In this document: positions 13,970-21,113 of the stretch, in pieces
Position numbering within the stretch: the stretch's first letter is position 1
How the letters are laid out: every line of letters starts with the position of its first letter
DNA from: a bacterium
GTDB lineage: Bacteria; Acidobacteriota; Thermoanaerobaculia; Multivoradales; J023
Length of the DNA stretch: 33,013 nucleotides
Reading direction: 5' to 3'
Assembly (NCBI GenBank): GCA_024226315.1
Contig: JAAELT010000432.1
Coordinates: 1-33,013, forward strand
Notes under the pieces: generated by a model
What the model saw: only the letters and a program-made list of their open reading frames with translations
What the model was told of the DNA's origin: nothing
Databases searched by the model: none
Position numbers and translations under genes: made by a program

Positions 13970-15534
13970 TCGCCGCTCTCGAAACCATCCTCGAACAGCG
14001 GCGCGGCCACGGTGAGGATCTGGTCCGAGGCCAACGGCCCCAGAACGGTTGTCTCGCCGCCGGGCCACTCGACCTCGAGCTGGTCGACGGTGGCGGCGGC
14101 GCCCAGCCCGAAGTGGGCCTCGGCCGGATCCTGGGAGACGTAGTTGCTGCCGGCGCGGATCTCGCGCAGCTGGGTGACGCCGCCAGCGGTGACGCGTACC
14201 TTGGCCCCGATGCCCTGAGAGTTGGTGCCGGGACCGGAGAGTCGCACGCCGAGAAAGTGCTGGTCGTTGCCGCCGTCGTTGCGGAACAACCTCGGCGCCT
14301 GGGAGTTGTTGGCGACGAGGATGTCGACGTCACCGTCGCGCTCCATGTCGAAGCAGACCACTCCGCGGCCCTGGCCGGTGTCGTCGATGCCGCGCGCCAC
14401 GGACTGCTCGGTGAAGGTGCCGTCGCCGCTGCCGACGTAGAGCCGGGAGGGATCCTCGTGGAACTCCTCGGCGAAGGGATTGGTGAAGCCGTTGACGTGG
14501 AAGATGTCGAGGTGGCCGTCGTTGTCGAAGTCGGCGAAGCAGCTGCCCCAGCCCCAGTAGCCGTGGCGCACACCCGCCACGTCGGTGACGTCCGAGAAGG
14601 CGCCGCCGCCGTCGTTGCGGTAGAGCCGGTTGCCGGTGATCCCCCAGTTGCCTTCCGGGTCGCCGTCCGGGTCCCAGATGCTGGTGACGAACCAGTCGAG
14701 ATCGCCGTCATTATCGTAGTCGCCCACCGAGGCGCCCATTCCGTTCTCGTCCGAGATCACCGGTGTCGTCACCGATTCGAAGAAGCTCGCCTGCCGATTC
14801 ATCAGCACCTGCGAGTTACCGAAGTCGCTCGCCACCAGCAGGTCCGGCCAGCCGTCGTCGTCGACGTCGGTAAAGTTGCCGGTGAAGGTCAGATCGAGGT
14901 CATCCATCGGCAGCACCGCGTCACTGACGTCGTCGAACACGCCGTCGCCGCGGTTGCGCCACAGGAATCCGGCCAGGATGTCCGAGTTCCAGAAGGTGAG
15001 GAAGAGGTCGAGGTCGCCGTCGAGGTCGTAGTCGCCGGCGCTGGCCGAGAAGGTCTGGATCTGGCTGGCGATCTGTGAGCGGGCGGTGTCGTCCTCGAAG
15101 GTTCCGTCGCCCAGGTTGCGGAAGACGGTCAGCGGCGCGTCCTCCACCTCGCCGACGAAGAGGTCGAGCCGTCCGTCGCCGTCGAAGTCGGCGAACAGAG
15201 GACCGGAGCCGACCTGACCGGTGAGATCGACGCCCGCCGCCGCTCCCACCTCCTCGAACGTTCCGTCGCCCATGTTCCTGAACAGCAGGTTGGGGCCGAT
15301 GTCGCCGCGGATGGCGTAGAGATCCACCAAGCCGTCGTTGTCGTAGTCGCCGGCCGCCACTCCGCCGACGATGCCGCGGCGCTCGGTCAGGCCGTCGACG
15401 TAGCCGTGCTCGTAGGTCAGGCCGGCGGCGACGGTGACGTCGACGAAGGTCCACTGTGCCGCGGCCGGCATGGCGAGCAGCAGCAGGCAGGTCGAAAGCG
15501 CGGTATCGAGGACCGGTCTGGCGAGCAATCTCAC
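13951..15534 (-). CDS. CRTAC1-family FG-GAP/VCBS protein with ASPIC/UnbV domain
   Basis: A 527-residue secreted protein. The signal peptide ends at about MPAAAQ. The body has multiple FG-GAP/VCBS repeats with calcium-binding cores such as GDYDNDGLVDLY, ADFDGDGRLDLF, GDYDLDGDLDLF and ADFDNDGHLDIF, giving a seven-bladed-propeller-like fold. The C-terminal part (about residues 425-510: IGAKVRVTAGG to FGLGAAATVDQLEVEWPGG) is an ASPIC/UnbV domain. The family's function is unclear; adhesion or carbohydrate binding is often assumed. The protein ends in EDGFESGDTSGWS, a terminal motif that may be a sorting tag. Translation begins at GTG. The gene is followed by a hairpin overlapping its stop codon. 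Confidence 0.92.
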   Translation of the reverse strand: MRLLARPVLDTALSTCLLLLAMPAAAQWTFVDVTVAAGLTYEHGYVDGLTERRGIVGGVAAGDYDNDGLVDLYAIRGDIGPNLLFRNMGDGTFEEVGAAAGVDLTGQVGSGPLFADFDGDGRLDLFVGEVEDAPLTVFRNLGDGTFEDDTARSQIASQIQTFSASAGDYDLDGDLDLFLTFWNSDILAGFLWRNRGDGVFDDVSDAVLPMDDLDLTFTGNFTDVDDDGWPDLLVASDFGNSQVLMNRQASFFESVTTPVISDENGMGASVGDYDNDGDLDWFVTSIWDPDGDPEGNWGITGNRLYRNDGGGAFSDVTDVAGVRHGYWGWGSCFADFDNDGHLDIFHVNGFTNPFAEEFHEDPSRLYVGSGDGTFTEQSVARGIDDTGQGRGVVCFDMERDGDVDILVANNSQAPRLFRNDGGNDQHFLGVRLSGPGTNSQGIGAKVRVTAGGVTQLREIRAGSNYVSQDPAEAHFGLGAAATVDQLEVEWPGGETTVLGPLASDQILTVAAPLFEDGFESGDTSGWS

Positions 15535-15626
15535 ATCCGAGATGATACCCGGTCGTGGCCGCGCGGCGACACCGGGAGGGGCACTAACGGGAGAGCCGGC
15601 GGCTGCCGGCCCTCCCTCAATGCCGA

Positions 15627-16532
15627 TCAGAGCTCGATTGAAACGCAGGAAACGGGTCCGGGGAGCAGCTCCGCGGGGACGCAGGTCCAGGTGCAGTGCT
15701 CGTGGTCGTCGTCGCAGACGCCCTCTTCGAAGGGGTCGTCGCTGTCCGGATTACAGTGGCATGACTCGTAGGGGCAGTAGCCGGGCTGGCAGGCGCCAGG
15801 GCCCGCGATCCCAGTGAGGGCGATGCCGGTGCGGAAGTTCGACTCGTTGGGCATGGCGGTGTCAGCGACGCCGTCGCCGTCAGTGTCGACCTGCACCGGG
15901 TTGCCTTCTTTGTCGGTGCCCACCAGGTCGGTGTCGCGCCAGTAGGAGTGAGTGCCCGGGAGGAGGTCGACGTGGCGCGTGATCTCCACCGAGGCCAGGT
16001 CGCCCTCGCCGGCCGGCGAGAAGGTCATCCGGACGTCGAGCGCAAGAGGCGCCACGTAGGTGCCGCCGGCCTCGTTCAAACGGGTGATCGTCATCTCGGT
16101 CATCGGCTGCTCACCGGCGAGCGACACCGAGACGTCGAAGGCCTGATCGCAACCGACGTCGATCGTCTCTTCACCGACCAGCGACAGGGCCAGGAGCTGG
16201 ATCCGGGTGCTGGCATTACCGTCGATGTCGAAGGTGGTGTCGTCGAGTCGCTGAACGATGGTGTCCGCGCCGCCCAGGACTCCGGCCGGCTTGGTGACGA
16301 GGGGCTCTCCTCGCAGGTTGATCTTGCCGTCATAGGCCGGCGAGCCGGCGCAGAAGAAGCCGGCGGGCAGCGGGTCGTCACCGAAGCTGGTGAACGTCGA
16401 GCCGGCGCTGGCGGTCTGCCACAGGTCGGCGCCGTTCAGGACCACGTCGTCGGCGACGGCGGGCACGGTGACGAGGGCGAAGAGGGCGAGGCACCATCCG
16501 AGGCGGGCAATCCATCGGTTCCCAGCGATCAT
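15627..16532 (-). CDS. Secreted protein of unknown function with Cys-rich tail
   Basis: A 301-residue protein with a Sec signal peptide (MIAGNRWIAR, hydrophobic core, VPAVADD). The middle is beta-rich. A calcium-binding-like DTDGDGVADT lies at about residue 218, and the last 60 residues contain some ten cysteines (CQPGYCPYESCHC onward). I recognise no enzyme motif. The ATG at 16532 is preceded by AGGAGAG and fits the signal peptide; the longer open frame to 16967 would cross a palindromic intergenic element and part of the next gene. It lies 92 bp upstream of the FG-GAP gene on the same strand and may be cotranscribed with it. Confidence 0.75.
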   Translation of the reverse strand: MIAGNRWIARLGWCLALFALVTVPAVADDVVLNGADLWQTASAGSTFTSFGDDPLPAGFFCAGSPAYDGKINLRGEPLVTKPAGVLGGADTIVQRLDDTTFDIDGNASTRIQLLALSLVGEETIDVGCDQAFDVSVSLAGEQPMTEMTITRLNEAGGTYVAPLALDVRMTFSPAGEGDLASVEITRHVDLLPGTHSYWRDTDLVGTDKEGNPVQVDTDGDGVADTAMPNESNFRTGIALTGIAGPGACQPGYCPYESCHCNPDSDDPFEEGVCDDDHEHCTWTCVPAELLPGPVSCVSIEL

Positions 16533-16544
16533 CTTCTCTCCTAT

Positions 16545-16645
16545 TCCGGGGTCAGGTCCCGCTCGTGGTACAGCCATTCGGGGGACACCCCAAATTGTGG
16601 TTCGGCCCATCGATCGCCGGGCGCGATCGAATGGCGACACCCCGG
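16545..16645. repeat. REP/MITE-like palindromic intergenic element
   Basis: The 203-bp gap 16533-16735 holds nested inverted repeats. GCCATTCG (16573-16580) pairs with CGAATGGC (16628-16635), and inside them CGATCGC-CGGGC-GCGATCG (16611-16629) is a perfect 7-bp hairpin. GGGGACACCCC near the left arm and CGACACCCCGG near the right arm share a GACACCCC core in direct orientation. Such structure is typical of REP or MITE elements. A separate 12-bp palindrome, GCTGAATTCAGC, lies at 16710-16721. There is no transposase in the window, so mobility is unproven. Confidence 0.42.
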
Positions 16646-16735
16646 TGCGATGAGCCTTCGACTGCGGAGAGGTTAGATCGAGGCGCCTTTCGCCGACTTC
16701 TTCCGTCTTGCTGAATTCAGCCTGGAGTGCCGGCG

Positions 16736-18145
16736 TCAGCGCCCCGGCCAGCGGACGCCTCTGGCGGCGGGCCCGAGCTGCACTTCGTGGGGCAGGTGGC
16801 GACCGTCCACCCACAGCACACGTTGGCTCTCGACCTCCCGGCGCAGGGCGCGGATCGCGGCCTTGACGTCGCCGAGGGACGAGATCTCGGTCACCGGCCC
16901 GAGATCCTCCGCCTCGATCATCGGCAGGTCCGGCTTCGGCCGGTAGACCGGATCCTGGACTCTCCACACCACCAGCGGCACCCGCAACCGAGACAGATAG
17001 TGCCGCACCGCCGGTAAGCGCCAGCGGCCGCGGTCGATCGGCAGGCTGCCGACCACCAGCACCACGACGCGCGGGTGGTGCCCCGACAGTGCCTGAATCC
17101 CGGCCACCGCCACGGAATCGGCGAGCTGCTGCGACTCGACCCGGTCGACCGGCAGGACGGCCTGGGCCAGGATGTCGAACACGCCGCCGTCCCGGAACGA
17201 GTACGGAGTCGAGACCGGGAAGACGAGATACGGGTTCTCGGTGTCGATCATCGGCACCGGCGCGACCAGGCGCAGCCTGTCGTGCTGGCGCAGGCCGACT
17301 GGGATCGCCAGGCGCCGAGTGGTCCGCGTGCGTACTGGCGCGGACGTGGTGCCGGGGGTGTAGCCAGGGTTGTTGGGATCGGCCCGCTCCCGGCGCCGGC
17401 CGCCGGTGCTCCTGACGACGACGTTGGATTGCCGCAGCTCCTCCAGCAGCGCCTGCGCGGCGAGGTCCATGACCACCACCACGTCCACCGCGCCGGCGTC
17501 GACCGCACGCACCGTCAGCGGTTGGCCGTCCTTGACCAGCCAGCCGGTGAGCTTGTCGGCCGCCGGCAGGCGGGCGGGCCGCTCCGCTGCGATCGTCACC
17601 GCCTGCATCTCGGTGGCCACCTCGGTACCGAAGATGCCGCCGAACGCCGCTTCGGCCACTGCTTCGACGCCGGGAGCGAAGCGCAGCTCGGCACGCAGGA
17701 AGTGGATGCCTTCAGGATCGTGATCGGGCAGGTCGACGCGCCCCGGGTTCGTCACCTCGATCGGCTCGCCGTCCAAGGTGATGGCGACATGCTCCGGCGC
17801 GGCCCCGGTGGCGGTGGACCACATCAGCCGCGCTGCACGCGGTCGCCCGCCGCCCTCGTCATCGAGCAGGATCTGGGCTTCGGCCGCTGGCCGTGGCAGG
17901 TTGATCCACTGCTCCACCCGCGCCAGCTCGCCGCCGGACCCATCGCGCGCCACCGCTGTCAACAGATGGGGCTCGAGCCGTTCGCCGAAATCGACATCGA
18001 GGCTCCAGGGCGCCTCCTCGATCACCCCGACCGACACGTCGTCGAGCAGGATCTCGACCGCCGCCACCTGCTCCCCCACCGCCACTTCGACCGTCCGAGG
18101 CCCGGCCATCAAGCCAAGAAACACCGTCACGAAGGCGATGACCAT
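16736..18145 (-). CDS. Secreted VWFA-related protein lacking MIDAS
   Basis: A 469-residue protein with an N-terminal hydrophobic signal (MVIAFVTVFLGLMAG). The N-terminal half is Ig-like or beta-sandwich in style (VEILLDDVSVGVIEEAPWSLDVDFG). The C-terminal half resembles the VWFA-related domain common in Acidobacteriota: VDVVVVMDLAAQALLEEL, then TPYSFRDGGVFDILAQAVLPVDRV and HHPRVVVLVVG. The expected MIDAS DxSxS is replaced by MDLAAQA, so divalent metal binding through this site is unlikely. The role is unknown, perhaps cell-envelope protein interaction. The ATG at 18145 is preceded by GGAGGG. Upstream lies a 600-bp gap with the 42-bp array. Confidence 0.65.
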   Translation of the reverse strand: MVIAFVTVFLGLMAGPRTVEVAVGEQVAAVEILLDDVSVGVIEEAPWSLDVDFGERLEPHLLTAVARDGSGGELARVEQWINLPRPAAEAQILLDDEGGGRPRAARLMWSTATGAAPEHVAITLDGEPIEVTNPGRVDLPDHDPEGIHFLRAELRFAPGVEAVAEAAFGGIFGTEVATEMQAVTIAAERPARLPAADKLTGWLVKDGQPLTVRAVDAGAVDVVVVMDLAAQALLEELRQSNVVVRSTGGRRRERADPNNPGYTPGTTSAPVRTRTTRRLAIPVGLRQHDRLRLVAPVPMIDTENPYLVFPVSTPYSFRDGGVFDILAQAVLPVDRVESQQLADSVAVAGIQALSGHHPRVVVLVVGSLPIDRGRWRLPAVRHYLSRLRVPLVVWRVQDPVYRPKPDLPMIEAEDLGPVTEISSLGDVKAAIRALRREVESQRVLWVDGRHLPHEVQLGPAARGVRWPGR

Positions 18146-18450
18146 CTTTCCCTCCGTTGCCTATGTGTGGGTACGCTTCCCCTCACCTCCTAGCATAGAA
18201 GAATCCGTCGCTGGCTGGAACTCTGCTGCCGAGACCTTCCGCATCGACGGGGAGGCCAGGCCGTCGCTCGTGACCGACGACAGCCGCTGGCAGAACGTGA
18301 TTCTCGATACGCAGGCATCGGCGGGCTGGCGATCTTCTGGTTCCTGGACCGCATCGCGGGGATTTGGGCGTCGTCGGCTTGAGGGTCGCACCGCTCGGCG
18401 GCCTTCCGGTCGCAGCGAAAAGGCGCCAGGACCAACTGGGGAGCTCGTGG
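18146..18450. other. Intergenic stretch without a recognisable gene
   Basis: This is the left half of the 600-bp gap between the VWFA-related gene and the CGNR-like gene. Short open frames exist on both strands but none shows a domain, a signal peptide or a credible ribosome site. GGAGGG just upstream of 18145 serves the VWFA-related gene. No promoter of confidence was found. Confidence 0.5.
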
Positions 18451-18481
18451 GCGACTTTTCCGTAACGTGTGCAGTGCTTCT

Positions 18482-18722
18482 GTCCGTTATTGGGCAAACT
18501 CAAATAACGGACAAGGGCAATGCGTTCGTTATATGGAATCAGCAGACAACGGACAAAGCCACTCTGTCCGTTAGGAAGTGAGATTTGCTAACGGACGCAG
18601 CAGATCTGTCCGTTATTTGAAAAAGCCAACGAACGGACAAGCCAACTGTGCTCGTTACGGAAAAGTCTTCCCTAACAGACACACTGAGTTTGTCCGTTAT
18701 TCTGCGTCGTCAAAAAACGGAC
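18482..18722. repeat. Six-unit inverted-repeat array with exact 42-bp period
   Basis: Six units begin at 18482, 18524, 18566, 18608, 18650 and 18692. Each is GTCCGTTA, 15 variable bases, then TAACGGAC (31 bp in all), with 11-bp gaps between units. Positions 1, 4-8, 25-27 and 29-31 are invariant in all six; the inner 15 bp and the gaps vary. Degenerate half-sites keep the phase on both sides (TAACG at 18463, CGTT at 18737). The array is more AT-rich than its surroundings. Arm changes are not compensated (the fifth unit has mismatches), which suits DNA half-sites bound by protein better than RNA stems. It lies between two minus-strand genes, ending 23 bp before the 3' end of the CGNR-like gene. 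Confidence 0.88.
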
Positions 18723-18745
18723 AAGGTGGCCTCACTCGTTGTTTT

Positions 18746-19330
18746 CTACCGCAGACCGAGGTGCCTACGCCTCTGGCGGTATTCACGCCCACGGATCCGG
18801 GTCCCACAGCGCGGCAGGCACCACAAGCCGGAGCGGTTGGCCGAGTAATCGTAGAACGACGCCCGGCACGTGCCGCTGACGCAGACCTTGAATCGCGGCC
18901 ACAGCCCGTCGCGCTGCGCCATCGCGATGCTCGCCAGGATCCGGCCGATGGCGCCGTCGAGTCCGTCGGCCGCCGGCGCCGGGCGGAACATGCCGCCCGC
19001 CCCGAACGTCGCCCGGAGGAACGCCGAGCCACAAGCCCGCGTGACCGCCGCAGCCAGCTCGGGACTGCCCGCCTCCCCCGCCGCGATCATCGCCCGTAGC
19101 CGTTCCCGGAATTCCGCCGCCCGCGCCACGCCTTCTGTGTCCAGCATCACGCCCGTGGGCAACAGCGCGTGACGCTCCAGCCATTCCGCCAACCCCCGCG
19201 GGCTCGCCAGCTCGTCCGTCCCCGCCTCGAAGTCCGTGCTGTTGAGGAACGCCTGCACCTGCCGCAGCTCTCCAGGCGCCGGCCTCAGCTCCTTCAAACG
19301 GTTCGCACTCGCGCGTCGACGACCAGGCAT
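18746..19330 (-). CDS. CGNR-type zinc-finger/ABATE-domain regulator
   Basis: A 194-residue cytosolic protein. The N-terminal two thirds resemble the ABATE (DUF1470) domain, with FLNSTDFEAGTDELASPRGLAEWL near the start. The C-terminus is a zinc finger of CGNR type: CVSGTCRASFYDYSANRSGLWC (written here in family order), then PRCGTRIRGREYRQRRR. Three spaced cysteine positions are kept, but the name-giving CGNR is CGTR. The family is thought to be transcriptional regulators. The ATG at 19330 has GGGAGAA about 8 bp upstream. The 3' end abuts the 42-bp array. The 198-bp region to the next, divergent gene must hold promoters for both, but none stands out. Confidence 0.8.
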   Translation of the reverse strand: MPGRRRASANRLKELRPAPGELRQVQAFLNSTDFEAGTDELASPRGLAEWLERHALLPTGVMLDTEGVARAAEFRERLRAMIAAGEAGSPELAAAVTRACGSAFLRATFGAGGMFRPAPAADGLDGAIGRILASIAMAQRDGLWPRFKVCVSGTCRASFYDYSANRSGLWCLPRCGTRIRGREYRQRRRHLGLR

Positions 19331-19528
19331 GAAAGTTCTCCCAGGGATGTTCGAGGTTTCGGCGGATGGTGATCTCGGCGCGGACGATATCAGACGTCCG
19401 CCCGGCCAGACCCGACCTTGACTCACTCCGCGGCCGGCTGGCGCCTCTGGCTGTAGGACCGACACAGTAACCGCCGGCGAGCGTCGCGAAGCCGCCACGA
19501 GAGAGCCCGGCGCCACAAGGAGCCCCAT

Positions 19529-20953
19529 ATGTTCCAGATGCGATTCCGAAACGAGTCCGAGAAACGAAACACCGGCGGCGTGGCACTGCTGTTGGCAAGC
19601 GCCTGCCTGCTTCCGGCCACCCTGACGACGCCGGCAGCTGCCGGCAGCTGTCCCGCCGTCGTCTCGCCCCAGTCGATTCCCTGCTCCGGCAACCGCGCCG
19701 CCGAGCGTCTCGAGATGACCCTCTCGGGTGTGACGGTGAGCGATTTCGCGCTCCATCAGGGCCTCGCGGAGTCGCTCCGCCACTACGCGCTCGAAACCGT
19801 CGATCCGGTGGCGATGCGGCAGCAGCTCGACGCCACGGGCACGGTGAGCCTCTCTCTCGCCGGTCAGTCGCGCCAGCTGGTGCTCGAGGCCGTGGACCTG
19901 CGTGCCCCCTCCTGGGAATCCTTGATCGTGACCGAGGACGCGGACATCCGGCTGCCGGCCGGTCCGGTCGATACCTTCAAGGGCCACGTCGCCGGCCAGC
20001 CAAGGAGCCAGGTGCGCTTACTGATCGATCCCGACCTGGTCATGGGCTACGTCGAGCTCGACGGCCGCAGGTTTTTCATCGACCCGGCCTACAAGTTCGT
20101 CCCCGGCGGCGGTTCGAACCGGTTGGTGATCTACCAGGAGGCGGACCTGCTCCCGGAGCCTGGTATCGACTGCGCCCTCACCGAGGTCCGTGAGCACGCC
20201 CAGGGCCTCGACGCGCGGTCCGCAGACGCGCCGGGTGACCAGCACCTGGTTGCCGGCGCGCCGTCCAAGCGTTTCACACTGGTGCGCTGGGTCGACTTCG
20301 CCACCGATGCCGACTTCGAGTACTACGCCATCCACGGCTCCGGCACCAACGCCCACATCCGGGGCATCGTCAACATGATCAACGGCTTCTACGGCGATAC
20401 GGCGCTGATCGTCAAGGTCGCCTCGCAGCGGGTCTTCACCTCGCAGGGCGGCGATCCCTACTCGACCTGCAGCGTCTGGGGGCAGTGGTGCGAGCTGTGG
20501 GACGAATGGGAGACGAACCGGCAGGGCGTGGCGCGCGACGTCGCCTACCTGTTCAGCGGCAAGGCGCTCTTCTGGGACCTGCCCAACGGCTTCCGGCACC
20601 GCGTCCGTGGCACCGCCAACATGCTCGGTACAGTCTGCGACCTGGACCGCGCCTACGTACTGTCCACCGACTACCGGGAGGTGGGCCTGGTCTCGCACGA
20701 GCTCGGCCACGCCCTCGACGGACGACATCTGCGGGATTCGCTGTCACTGTCGCAGGAGCTGGCGCTGTGTCCGGACGTCGATTGCGGCGCCGACACCTGC
20801 GGCGACCCGAACCCGGCGGGCGGCCCGGTGATGTGCGGTCACATCCAGCAGCCCACCCTCGACTTCCACCCGGTCACTGTCAGCGAGATCAAGAGCTTCG
20901 TGGCGAGCTCGGGATCCTGCCTGTCGCCGGTGATCATTCCCTACTGGCCATAA
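19529..20953 (+). CDS. Secreted metzincin-like zinc metalloprotease
   Basis: A 474-residue exported protein with a signal peptide (hydrophobic GGVALLLASACLLPATL, cleavage near PAAAG). Residues about 50-230 look like a propeptide. The catalytic part follows FTLVRWVDFATDADF and has the zinc motif HELGHALDGRH (near residue 391), fitting HExxH plus a third His at the metzincin spacing. A later PVMCGH could supply the Met-turn. This resembles reprolysin/M12B-type enzymes. The glycine usually at position 8 of the motif is Asp, with Gly at 9. The C-terminal region has several cysteines. AAGGAG lies 9 bp before the ATG. It is followed by a beta-propeller gene with a similar leader. Confidence 0.82.
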   Translation: MFQMRFRNESEKRNTGGVALLLASACLLPATLTTPAAAGSCPAVVSPQSIPCSGNRAAERLEMTLSGVTVSDFALHQGLAESLRHYALETVDPVAMRQQLDATGTVSLSLAGQSRQLVLEAVDLRAPSWESLIVTEDADIRLPAGPVDTFKGHVAGQPRSQVRLLIDPDLVMGYVELDGRRFFIDPAYKFVPGGGSNRLVIYQEADLLPEPGIDCALTEVREHAQGLDARSADAPGDQHLVAGAPSKRFTLVRWVDFATDADFEYYAIHGSGTNAHIRGIVNMINGFYGDTALIVKVASQRVFTSQGGDPYSTCSVWGQWCELWDEWETNRQGVARDVAYLFSGKALFWDLPNGFRHRVRGTANMLGTVCDLDRAYVLSTDYREVGLVSHELGHALDGRHLRDSLSLSQELALCPDVDCGADTCGDPNPAGGPVMCGHIQQPTLDFHPVTVSEIKSFVASSGSCLSPVIIPYWP

Positions 20954-21011
20954 CCGCCCCGCCAGCCAACCCGCGACCAGTCGATCGGCATACGGCCCCG
21001 GCCACCTCGGT

Positions 21012-21028
21012 CCCGAGCGCGGCTCGGG
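21012..21028 (+). terminator. GC-rich hairpin after protease gene
   Basis: CCCGAGC-GCG-GCTCGGG is a perfect 7-bp stem 59 bp past the protease stop. A second possible stem, GGGCCG with CGGCCC, lies within 21042-21069. There is no U-run. These could terminate or attenuate transcription into the propeller gene. Confidence 0.35.
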
Positions 21029-21113
21029 GCCGGCGGCAGCCGGGCCGACCTCGTTTCGGGGCGGCCCGTTCCGGTGCCGGTTCTCGCTTTGTTCGTCAGG
21101 AGGAACAAGTACC

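Noticed and set aside
18482..18722. CRISPR array
   Set aside because: The constant parts are short palindromic arms with changes in every unit, there is no uniform direct repeat, and no cas genes are nearby.
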